8,536 nucleotides of DNA, taken from positions 1 through 8,536 of the forward strand of contig JAQTSL010000148.1 of the NCBI GenBank assembly GCA_028711355.1. Direction: 5' to 3'. The stretch is from Rhodoferax sp. (lineage in GTDB: Bacteria > Pseudomonadota > Gammaproteobacteria > Burkholderiales > Burkholderiaceae_C). The notes beneath the pieces were generated by a model, which was not told where the DNA came from, did no database searches, and saw only the letters and a program-made list of their open reading frames with translations. This document shows positions 1 to 6,207 of this stretch, piece by piece (positions within the stretch are counted from its first letter, which is position 1; each line of letters starts with the position of its first letter). The translations under genes were made by a program, and so were the position numbers.

Positions 1-426
1 TAAGTCAATCACCTTGATGCCGGTTTCCAGCAGTTCTTGCGACGGGCTGAGCTCGTCATAGACCGGCGCTTTGCGGTGAATCGACATATGCAACGCGGCA
101 TTGACCGGACCGCGCTCGTCAATCGGGTTGCCCAGCACGTCCATGATGCGGCCGAGCGTGGCGGTACCCACCGGCACCTGGATCGCCTTGCCGGTGTTGG
201 AAACCATCAGGCCGCGGCGCAGGCCGTCTGACGAACCCAGCGCGATGGTGCGCACAATGCCGTCGCCCAACTGCTGCTGCACTTCAAGCGTCAGAGGGGA
301 GCCGTCGAGCTTGAGCGCGTCGTAAATATGGGGCATATGGTCACGCGGAAATTCCACGTCAACCACAGCGCCGATGCACTGGACGATCTTGCCTTGGACG
401 GCAGCGTTGGTATTAGCTTGAGCCAT
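1..426 (-). CDS. atpD: ATP synthase F1 subunit beta, N-terminal part (cut by window edge)
   Basis: This is the catalytic beta subunit of the F1 sector, which makes ATP at the cytoplasmic face of the inner membrane. Only 142 residues are in the window, against about 465 to 480 for the full protein. They cover the N-terminal beta-barrel (about residues 12 to 85, containing GKIVQCIGAVVDVEFP) and the start of the nucleotide-binding domain (GRIMDVLGNPIDERGPV at 92 to 108, then ETGIKVIDL at 134 to 142). The window ends before the Walker A loop expected soon after, so the catalytic residues cannot be seen. The ATG at 424 to 426 is preceded by GGAG about 9 bases upstream. It follows atpG by 63 bases as the last gene visible in the operon. 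The family is certain. Confidence 0.97.
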   Translation of the reverse strand, partial: MAQANTNAAVQGKIVQCIGAVVDVEFPRDHMPHIYDALKLDGSPLTLEVQQQLGDGIVRTIALGSSDGLRRGLMVSNTGKAIQVPVGTATLGRIMDVLGNPIDERGPVNAALHMSIHRKAPVYDELSPSQELLETGIKVIDL

Positions 427-477
427 TTTGTTGTTGCTCCAAAAAATTGAAATCTTGCGTAAGGGCGGTCAGGTTGA

Positions 478-501
478 TCAGGCGGCAAATCAGGCGGCAA
501 T
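478..501 (-). repeat. 12-bp tandem duplication spanning the atpG stop codon
   Basis: On the plus strand TCAGGCGGCAAA (478-489) is followed directly by TCAGGCGGCAAT (490-501), an 11 of 12 match. On the coding strand this reads ATT GCC GCC TGA TTT GCC GCC TGA. The last three codons and stop of atpG are therefore repeated in frame, giving two tandem TGA codons. It is probably a slippage duplication. The direct repeat is plain in the sequence; any function is unknown. Confidence 0.8.
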
Positions 502-1386
502 GGCAGCAGCGCCAGACACAATTTCTGACAGCTCTTTGGTGATGGCGGCCTGGCGGGTCTTGTTATAGACCAGCTTGAGTTCACCAATCACGTTGCCTGC
601 GTTGTCGGTGGCGGCCTTCATGGCGACCATGCGTGCGGCGTGTTCAGACGCCATGTTTTCAGCAACAGCCTGAAACACCAGCGCTTCTACATAGCGCACG
701 ATCAGATCGTCGATGACCGACTGTGCGTCGGGTTCATAAAGATAGTCCCAGCCGTGCTGTTGGCCGCTGGCGGCTTCACTGGCGCGGGTGTCTTCGCTCA
801 TCTGCAGCTTGCTCAGGGGCAGCAATTGCTCCATCACCACCTCTTGCTTCATGGTGTTGATAAAGCGCGTGTAGGACAGATACACAGCGTTAATTTCACC
901 CTTGGCATAAGCGTCCAGCAGCACCTTGACCGGGCCGATCAGGCGCTCCAGGTGCGGGCGGTCGCCCAGTTGGGTGACCTGCGCCACCACGCTGGCACCA
1001 ATGCGGTTGAGAAAACCCAGGCCCTTGTTGCCAATGGCCACCGTGCGGGTGGTGCCGCCTACAGTCTGCTGTTCACGCAGCATGTTGGTCACGCCGCGCA
1101 GCACGTTGGTGTTGAGGCCGCCACACAGCCCCTTGTCGGTAGTGACCACAATCATGCCAGCCGACTTGGCGTCGTTACGCTTCATGAACGGGTGCACGTA
1201 CTCGGGGTTGGCCGCGCCCAGGTGGGCTGCAATGTTGCGCACCTTGTCTGCGTAAGGGCGGGCGGCGCGCATGCGCTCTTGCGCCTTGCGCATCTTGGAG
1301 ACCGAAATCATCTCCATCGCCTTGGTGATCTTCTTGGTGCTCTCGAAGTTGGCGATCTTGCCGCGTATTTCCTTGCCGGTTGCCAT
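490..1386 (-). CDS. atpG: ATP synthase F1 subunit gamma
   Basis: The gamma subunit is the central rotor shaft that couples c-ring rotation to conformational change in the alpha3beta3 head. The 298-residue product is close to the usual 285 to 295. The N-terminal helix is canonical (GKEIRGKIANFESTKKITKA, from residue 4). The Rossmann-like middle part contains TTDKGLCGGLN at 82 to 92. The C-terminal signature helix runs from 246 to the end, including SEHAARMVAMKAATDNA and LVYNKTRQAAITKELSEIV. These two terminal helices form the coiled-coil shaft. The ATG at 1384 to 1386 has GGAG about 9 bases upstream. It lies 30 bases after atpA and 63 before atpD, the standard operon order. A long antisense frame opposite this gene is not considered real. 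Confidence 0.98.
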   Translation of the reverse strand: MATGKEIRGKIANFESTKKITKAMEMISVSKMRKAQERMRAARPYADKVRNIAAHLGAANPEYVHPFMKRNDAKSAGMIVVTTDKGLCGGLNTNVLRGVTNMLREQQTVGGTTRTVAIGNKGLGFLNRIGASVVAQVTQLGDRPHLERLIGPVKVLLDAYAKGEINAVYLSYTRFINTMKQEVVMEQLLPLSKLQMSEDTRASEAASGQQHGWDYLYEPDAQSVIDDLIVRYVEALVFQAVAENMASEHAARMVAMKAATDNAGNVIGELKLVYNKTRQAAITKELSEIVSGAAAIAA

Positions 1387-1416
1387 AGCTCAGTCTCCGT
1401 GTGGTGTCAGGTGACT

Positions 1417-2970
1417 TCAGGCAAACGTTTTCTTGAACGCAGCAACCGCAGAGTTGAGTTCGGCTTCGGCATCCTTGTCCATGGCACGGGCGGCTTCCAG
1501 CTTGGCCAGCAGCGCGGCGTGCTTGTCTTTGAGGTAGCCGTGCAGACCGTGTTCAAACGCCAGCACTTTCTTCATGTCGATGTCGTCCAGGTAGCCCTTG
1601 TTCACCGCAAACAGCGTGGCCGCCATGATGGAGATCGGGTACGGGCTGTATTGCGGCTGCTTGAGCAACTCGGTCACGCGGGCACCACGGTCAAGCTGCT
1701 TGCGGGTGGCTTCATCCAGGTCAGAGGCAAACTGGGCAAACGCCGCCAGCTCACGGTACTGCGCCAGGTCGGTACGGATACCGCCGGACAAGGCCTTGAT
1801 CAGCTTGGTCTGGGCGGCACCACCGACGCGTGACACCGAGATACCGGCGTTGATGGCGGGGCGGATACCAGCGTTGAACAGGCTGGTTTCCAAAAAGATC
1901 TGGCCGTCGGTGATGGAAATCACGTTGGTGGGCACGAAGGCCGACACGTCACCGGCTTGCGTTTCAATGATCGGCAATGCGGTCAACGAACCGGTCTTGC
2001 CCATGACCGCACCCTTGGTGAAGTCTTCGACAAACTTGGCATTGACGCGCGCGGCACGCTCGAGCAACCGGCTGTGCAGATAGAACACGTCGCCAGGGTA
2101 GGCTTCACGACCCGGGGGGCGACGCAACAGCAGGGACACCTGGCGATACGCCACCGCCTGTTTGGACAGGTCGTCATAAATGATCAGGGCATCTTCACCA
2201 CGGTCGCGAAAGTATTCGCCCATGGTACAGCCGGAATACGCGCTGACGTATTGCATGGCCGCAGATTCAGAGGCGGTAGCGGCCACCACAATGGTGTATT
2301 CCATGGCGCCGGCTTGTTCGAGCGCACGCACCACGTTTTTGACGCTGGAGGCTTTTTGACCGATGGCAACGTAGATACAGGTCATGTTCTGACCGTTCTG
2401 GTTGATGATGGCGTCAATCGCCACCGCGGTCTTGCCGGTTTGACGGTCGCCAATGATCAACTCACGCTGACCGCGGCCGATCGGCACCATCGAGTCAATC
2501 GACTTCAGGCCGGTTTGCATCGGCTGATCGACTGACTGACGGGCAATCACGCCCGGCGCCACTTTTTCGATCACGTCGGTCATTTTGGCGTTGATCGGGC
2601 CTTTGCCGTCAATCGGCTGGCCCAGCGCGTTGACCACACGGCCTTTGAGCTCGGGGCCCACCGGCACTTCAAGAATGCGGCCGGTGCATTTGACCGTGTC
2701 GCCTTCGGAGATGTGTTCGTATTCACCCAAGATCACGGCGCCAACCGAGTCGCGCTCAAGGTTGAGCGCCAGACCGTAGGTGGGTTGGCCGTCTGAGCCG
2801 GCCGGGAATTCCAGCATTTCGCCTTGCATCACCTCGGACAAGCCGTGGATGCGGCAGATACCGTCGGTCACCGTGACGACGGTGCCCTGGTTGCGCACGT
2901 CGCTGCTGGCGGACAAGCCCTCGATGCGGCTCTTGATCAGTTCAGAAATTTCTGCGGGATTGAGTTGCAT
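1417..2970 (-). CDS. atpA: ATP synthase F1 subunit alpha
   Basis: The alpha subunit alternates with beta in the F1 head and carries the non-catalytic nucleotide sites. It is 517 residues long, in the usual range of 502 to 518. In order there are an N-terminal barrel (about 25 to 93), then the nucleotide-binding core with Walker A GDRQTGKT at 174 to 181 and Walker B-like ALIIYDDL at 261 to 268. The Arg finger lies in SVSRVGG (R381), which reaches into the neighbouring beta site. A helical C-terminal domain follows. The N-terminal helix LNPAEISELIKSRIEGL is the part that binds delta. The ATG at 2968 to 2970 has a good purine-rich site (AAGGA, about 8 bases upstream). It sits 48 bases after atpH. 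No key residue is missing. Confidence 0.99.
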   Translation of the reverse strand: MQLNPAEISELIKSRIEGLSASSDVRNQGTVVTVTDGICRIHGLSEVMQGEMLEFPAGSDGQPTYGLALNLERDSVGAVILGEYEHISEGDTVKCTGRILEVPVGPELKGRVVNALGQPIDGKGPINAKMTDVIEKVAPGVIARQSVDQPMQTGLKSIDSMVPIGRGQRELIIGDRQTGKTAVAIDAIINQNGQNMTCIYVAIGQKASSVKNVVRALEQAGAMEYTIVVAATASESAAMQYVSAYSGCTMGEYFRDRGEDALIIYDDLSKQAVAYRQVSLLLRRPPGREAYPGDVFYLHSRLLERAARVNAKFVEDFTKGAVMGKTGSLTALPIIETQAGDVSAFVPTNVISITDGQIFLETSLFNAGIRPAINAGISVSRVGGAAQTKLIKALSGGIRTDLAQYRELAAFAQFASDLDEATRKQLDRGARVTELLKQPQYSPYPISIMAATLFAVNKGYLDDIDMKKVLAFEHGLHGYLKDKHAALLAKLEAARAMDKDAEAELNSAVAAFKKTFA

Positions 2971-3018
2971 GACTCTTTCCTTCTTTCATTAAATGGGCAC
3001 ACGGTGCAGGCCAAAGCC

Positions 3019-3549
3019 TTATGCCGTCAATGCCACTTTCATTTGTTCAAGACGAGCCTTGACCGAAGTGTCAAGAACCTCATCACCTATGACCACCCGG
3101 ACGCCGCCAATCAGCTCGGGCTGCAGCACCACAGACAGGTTGAGCTTACGGCCAAATTTGCGCTCAAGCACCTCGGCGGTTTGCGTCAGCGCAGCACCTT
3201 CAATCGGGAAGGCGCTATAGACCACGGCGTCAGACGAACCGCTCCGGGCGTTGACCAGGGCGCGAAACTGCGACGCAATTTCGGGCACAAATGCCAGGCG
3301 GCTGTTGGCAATGACCATGCGCAAAAAGTTTTGCGCATGCGCGTCCAACGCCGCCTTCACGACACCGGAAATCACGCCGAAAACCTGTTCGGTGGTGGCC
3401 TTGGGGCTGTCAGCAAATTGCTGCAACTGGGGCTCGGCGGCAACACTGGCAAGCTCGTCGAGCCAGCCCAGCACGGCTGCTGGATTTGCCGCACTGGCCT
3501 TGAATAAGGCTTCAGCGTAGGGGCGAGCAATAGTGGCAAGTTCGGCCAT
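3019..3549 (-). CDS. atpH: ATP synthase F1 subunit delta
   Basis: Delta (the equivalent of mitochondrial OSCP) links the top of the alpha3beta3 head to the b-subunit stalk so that the head does not spin. The product is 176 residues, the normal length of about 177 to 180. The N-terminal six-helix domain begins ELATIARPYAEALFKASA. The conserved C-terminal signature runs from about residue 142 (LQPELIGGVRVVIGDEVLD, then TSVKARLEQMK). The ATG at 3547 to 3549 lies 9 bases after the atpF stop, so its weak ribosome site (GAAAG) overlaps the end of atpF. That suggests translational coupling to atpF. Confidence 0.97.
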   Translation of the reverse strand: MAELATIARPYAEALFKASAANPAAVLGWLDELASVAAEPQLQQFADSPKATTEQVFGVISGVVKAALDAHAQNFLRMVIANSRLAFVPEIASQFRALVNARSGSSDAVVYSAFPIEGAALTQTAEVLERKFGRKLNLSVVLQPELIGGVRVVIGDEVLDTSVKARLEQMKVALTA

Positions 3550-3558
3550 GGCGTACTT

Positions 3559-4029
3559 TCAGAGCTCGGTCTTCAAGCGGTTGAGCAAATCGGCATGGAC
3601 GCCAGCATTGACCTCCTTGCGCAGTATCTGCTCAGCACCCTTGACTGCCAGCGCAGCCACTTGCTCACGCAGGGCTTCACGTGCCTTCACGGTTTGTTGC
3701 TCAGCCTCTTCTTTGGCGGATGCAACAATCTTGGCAGCCTCTTGCGCCGCCTTGGCTTTGGCTTCTTCGACGATGATCAGGGCGCGGCGCTCTGCGTCGG
3801 CCAGGCGGCCAGCGGTTTCGGTGCGCGACTTGACCAGCTCTGCTTCGCCCCGCTGGTTGGCCGACGACAGCTCTGAGCGAGCCTTGTCTGCCGCAGCCAG
3901 GCCGTCTGCGATTTTCTGCGCGCGTTCATCAAGCGCTTTTGCAATCGGTGGCCACACGAATTTCATCGTGAACATCACCAACAGAAAAAACACCGCAAGC
4001 TGCGCGAAGAAGGTTGCGTTAATACTCAC
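3559..4029 (-). CDS. atpF: ATP synthase Fo subunit b
   Basis: Subunit b forms the peripheral stalk. One N-terminal membrane helix anchors it in Fo and a long dimeric coiled coil reaches up to delta. The product is 156 residues, as in E. coli. The membrane helix is about residues 6 to 26 (FFAQLAVFFLLVMFTMKFVW), followed by the conserved PPIAKALDERAQKIADGL. A charged, Ala/Glu/Lys-rich helix then runs to the end and includes AKAKAAQEAAKIVASAKEEAE and REQVAALAVKGAEQILRKEV. The start codon is GTG at 4027 to 4029, not ATG. It is supported by the AGAGGTG site 5 to 7 bases upstream and by the family's usual MSINAT start. It lies 37 bases after atpE. Confidence 0.97.
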   Translation of the reverse strand: MSINATFFAQLAVFFLLVMFTMKFVWPPIAKALDERAQKIADGLAAADKARSELSSANQRGEAELVKSRTETAGRLADAERRALIIVEEAKAKAAQEAAKIVASAKEEAEQQTVKAREALREQVAALAVKGAEQILRKEVNAGVHADLLNRLKTEL

Positions 4030-4066
4030 AACAACACCTCTCTATATCAGTGAAAGGCAACGACGC

Positions 4067-4315
4067 TTATTTCAATACAAACGGGTTGGCAAACGCAAAC
4101 ATCATCGCGATACCAACGCCGATCAGGAACGCAGCGTCGATCAGACCAGCCAGCAAGAACATTTTGGTTTGCAGTTCGTTCATCAGCTCAGGCTGGCGTG
4201 CAGCGGCTTCGAGGTATTTGCTACCCATGATGCCAATACCGATACAGGCACCGATAGCGCCCAGGCCAATGATCAAACCAGCGGCCAGCGCCACAAAACC
4301 AAGCACGTTTTCCAT
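4067..4315 (-). CDS. atpE: ATP synthase Fo subunit c (proteolipid of the rotor ring)
   Basis: Subunit c forms the membrane rotor ring that carries protons. The product is 82 residues and is a helical hairpin. Helix 1 holds the glycine-rich packing stretch GLGAIGACIGIGIMG (about 17 to 31). The polar loop RQP is at 40 to 42. Helix 2 carries the ion-binding carboxylate D60 in GLIDAAFLIGVG, equivalent to E. coli D61. An Asp rather than Glu, and the absence of the glutamine and glutamate-serine ligands seen in sodium-type rings, point to proton coupling. The ATG is preceded by AGGAG 6 bases upstream and by a long pyrimidine tract, expected for a subunit needed in about ten copies per complex. Confidence 0.98.
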   Translation of the reverse strand: MENVLGFVALAAGLIIGLGAIGACIGIGIMGSKYLEAAARQPELMNELQTKMFLLAGLIDAAFLIGVGIAMMFAFANPFVLK

Positions 4316-4366
4316 TTAAAGCTCCTATGGATTCAAGTTGAAAAGAAAAAGAAAAAGAGAAAGAAA
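4316..4366 (-). promoter_or_regulatory. atpE translation initiation region: strong Shine-Dalgarno plus pyrimidine tract
   Basis: On the coding strand an uninterrupted 27-base pyrimidine run (complement of 4340-4366), made of U runs broken by single C, lies 24 bases upstream of the atpE ATG. It is followed by a consensus AGGAG (4322-4326) 6 bases from the start. In E. coli a U-rich segment just upstream of the atpE ribosome site is a known translational enhancer that raises c-subunit output relative to its operon neighbours, probably through ribosomal protein S1. The same role here is inferred from position and composition. The tract itself is directly visible. Confidence 0.6.
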
Positions 4367-4381
4367 CCGACCGACAAACTG

Positions 4382-5272
4382 TTAGTGATGGTCATGGGCC
4401 TGGCCCACATAGACCAAGGTCAACATCATGAAAATGAAAGCCTGCAGGGCAACAATCAAGATGTGAAAGATTGCCCAACCGGTACCCGCCACCACATGAC
4501 CGAACCACAACGCAATACCGGTGGCTGACCCAAAGCCGACCGCGCCCATCAGCGCAATCAGCATGAACAGCAGCTCACCCGCGTACATGTTGCCAAACAG
4601 CCGCATCCCGTGCGAGACTGTCTTGGCGGTAAATTCAATCATCTGCATACCGAAATTGAGGACACCCAGAATCAACGCAAACAGCGGATTCTTGCTGGTG
4701 CCGAAAGGTGCCGTCACCAGTTCATGCGCCCAGCCACCGGCGCCCTTGATCTTGATGTTGTAGTACAGGCAAACCAGCAGCACGCCGCTGGACAGGGCCA
4801 AGGTGGTGGACAAGTCAGCCGTGGGCACCACACGCATGTAGGCGTGATGCACATCACCGCCCATGGCGCCGTAAATGGCTTCCCAGCCCAGCGGAATCAG
4901 GTCCACCGGCAAAAAGTCCATTGAATTCAACAGAAAAACCCAGACAAACACGGTCAGCGCCAACGGCCCTACAAACTTGCGCGACTCGGCGTTGTGAATG
5001 ATGCCCTTGGCTTGCGTATCAACCATCTCAAGCAAAATTTCAACCGCAGCCTGCATGCGCCCCGGCACACCAGCGGTCACAGACTTAGCGACACGCCACA
5101 TCACAAACAGCGCCACAACACCTATCAAGGCGGCCCAGACGATCGAGTCCAGGTTGAACACCGACATGTCAATCACGCCCGATTGCTTGGAAGTTTGTAA
5201 ATGGGTTAAATGGTGGCCAATGTACTCACCAGCGGTGGGACCGTGTTGCACAGCGTGTTCTTCAGCAGCCAT
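4382..5272 (-). CDS. atpB: ATP synthase Fo subunit a
   Basis: Subunit a is the membrane stator that forms the two proton half-channels beside the c-ring. The product is 296 residues, longer than the E. coli 271 but usual for betaproteobacteria. It has a histidine-rich N-terminal segment (1 to about 40) and several membrane helices, the first at about 44 to 60. The essential arginine is R224 in HGMRLFGNMYAGELLF, equivalent to E. coli R210. E233 in the same segment corresponds to E219. H270 (AIFHILI) and Q277 (LQAFIFMMLTLVYVG) match E. coli H245 and Q252, with the same spacing of 7. The ATG at 5270 to 5272 lies 10 bases after the atpI stop with only a modest AAAGAG site. It ends in HDHH. A 66-base gap precedes atpE. 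Confidence 0.98.
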   Translation of the reverse strand: MAAEEHAVQHGPTAGEYIGHHLTHLQTSKQSGVIDMSVFNLDSIVWAALIGVVALFVMWRVAKSVTAGVPGRMQAAVEILLEMVDTQAKGIIHNAESRKFVGPLALTVFVWVFLLNSMDFLPVDLIPLGWEAIYGAMGGDVHHAYMRVVPTADLSTTLALSSGVLLVCLYYNIKIKGAGGWAHELVTAPFGTSKNPLFALILGVLNFGMQMIEFTAKTVSHGMRLFGNMYAGELLFMLIALMGAVGFGSATGIALWFGHVVAGTGWAIFHILIVALQAFIFMMLTLVYVGQAHDHH

Positions 5273-5282
5273 CAGTTACTCT

Positions 5283-5795
5283 TTAGTCAGTTACTTTTGC
5301 CGTTAAGCATTCACTCGCACCGGCTTTGGGTTGACGTCTAAACGCCAGCGCAAGCCAATACACCTTGATCGCAATCACCAAACCGACCAGCATGGCTGGC
5401 CAGCTCAGACCTGCAACCCAACGATGCGCTGCCATCAGCAAGCCCACCGTCAAAACAATTTTGACCAGCTCCCAAATAAAGAAGCTCATCACCGCCGTGC
5501 CCACATTGGCCGTGGCAAACCGGCTGGTCAGCCCCCGCGCAAACAACGCCGCAGGAACCACGACAGCCAACACTCCACAAGCCAACGATTTGGCGATCGC
5601 CTCACCGAAGAAGCCCCAGGCCAGAATCGACGCCAGCAAACCGACGACGATCTGACCCAGCACCACCCACCAAGGTGAAACCGGCGGATTGGCAGCCTTG
5701 ATGGCTGCAATTTGCGCCGGTGTCAATGAGACAATTTCAGGTTCAGCTATATCAAAGCCAGAGTCCTGAGGACCCAACGGTACTATTGTCCCCAT
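5283..5795 (-). CDS. atpI: ATP synthase subunit I (AtpI-like assembly protein)
   Basis: AtpI is a small hydrophobic protein encoded first in many atp operons and is not a stable part of the finished enzyme. In other bacteria it has been linked to c-ring assembly or Mg2+ handling. The product is 170 residues. A polar N-terminal tail of about 40 residues is followed by four predicted membrane helices (about 42-62, 67-88, 101-122, 133-152). Motifs seen in betaproteobacterial homologues are SPWWVVLGQIVVGLL, VVVPAALFARGLTSRF and SWPAMLVGLVIAIKVYWLAL. The ATG at 5793 to 5795 has no clear Shine-Dalgarno and is preceded directly by an ATG-TAA pair, so the start is less sure than the gene. A TTG at codon 7 is an alternative. 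Confidence 0.9.
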   Translation of the reverse strand: MGTIVPLGPQDSGFDIAEPEIVSLTPAQIAAIKAANPPVSPWWVVLGQIVVGLLASILAWGFFGEAIAKSLACGVLAVVVPAALFARGLTSRFATANVGTAVMSFFIWELVKIVLTVGLLMAAHRWVAGLSWPAMLVGLVIAIKVYWLALAFRRQPKAGASECLTAKVTD

Positions 5796-5843
5796 TTACA
5801 TTACGCTTACTTTACAGGCGGTGCCCAGTCAGTTCAGCCCGCG

Positions 5844-5849
5844 ATTATA
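5844..5849 (-). promoter_or_regulatory. -10 box of a likely atp operon promoter
   Basis: Read on the minus strand, a perfect TATAAT lies here, followed by CGCGGGC. It would start transcription near 5837, giving a leader of about 42 bases before the atpI ATG. The -35 side is weak. The best hexamer by sequence, TTGTCC (complement of 5863-5868), is only 13 bases away, and the hexamer at the ideal 17-base spacing (GCGGTT) matches poorly. The -10 box with a GC-rich start region is common in betaproteobacterial housekeeping promoters, as I recall. The position right upstream of a large operon supports it. No experiment or alignment backs it. Confidence 0.55.
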
Positions 5850-5902
5850 GGGAAAAAGCTTTGGACAACCGCCACCAAATATTGACCTCTATCAAGTCAC
5901 TG

Positions 5903-6196
5903 ATGAATACTTCCAATCCATCCTGCTCCGAATCCGATCACGTTGGCCTGATCCGGTACCCTTGCGCCTTCCCCATCAAGGTCATGGGTATCAAGACAGA
6001 TCATCTGGTGTGCGCCATCACCCGCATCGCACAACAATTCGACCCTGGCTTTGACACCAGCACAATCGAAATGCGTGCTAGCAAGGGCGGCAAATATGTG
6101 GGTATTACGATCACGGTCACCGCCACCAGCCGGGACCAGCTTGACGCGTTGTACCGCGCACTGTCAACACATCCAATGGTCAAGGTCGTCCTGTAA
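5903..6196 (+). CDS. ybeD: YbeD/DUF493 family protein
   Basis: This is a small conserved protein of unclear biochemical role. The E. coli homologue YbeD is 87 residues, has an ACT-like alpha/beta fold, and is also encoded just upstream of lipB. The product here is 97 residues. Family features are the block LIRYPCAFPIKVMG near residue 16, a central helix (HLVCAITRIAQQFDPGF), the strand GKYVGITITVTATSRDQLD and a C-terminal ALSTHPMVKVVL. The frame stays open upstream to 5720, but that would overlap the divergent atpI and adds sequence foreign to the family. The ATG at 5903 is therefore preferred, although no good ribosome site precedes it. It is 11 bases upstream of lipB and presumably co-transcribed with it. 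Confidence 0.88.
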   Translation: MNTSNPSCSESDHVGLIRYPCAFPIKVMGIKTDHLVCAITRIAQQFDPGFDTSTIEMRASKGGKYVGITITVTATSRDQLDALYRALSTHPMVKVVL

Positions 6197-6207
6197 GGCT
6201 GCCAGAC

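Noticed and set aside
640..1833. 397-codon open frame on the plus strand opposite atpG and atpA
   Set aside because: It is antisense to two certain genes, has a composition typical of high-GC shadow frames (rich in His, Gln, Val) and shows no recognisable domain.
3533..4528. 331-codon plus-strand open frame opposite atpF and atpE
   Set aside because: It is antisense to two confidently identified subunits and low in complexity (Ser/Ala-rich). It runs through the atpE leader purine tract, which produces its lysine run.
5720..5902. Longer N-terminus for YbeD
   Set aside because: It would overlap the divergent atpI coding region and its promoter, and adds about 61 residues unlike the family. 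The ATG at 5903 gives the expected size.
5882..5911. TTGACC with AATACT 18 bases on, as a promoter for ybeD-lipB-lipA
   Set aside because: The -10 box would lie at or after the ybeD ATG, so it could not serve ybeD, and the -10 match is only four of six. It might at most serve lipB.
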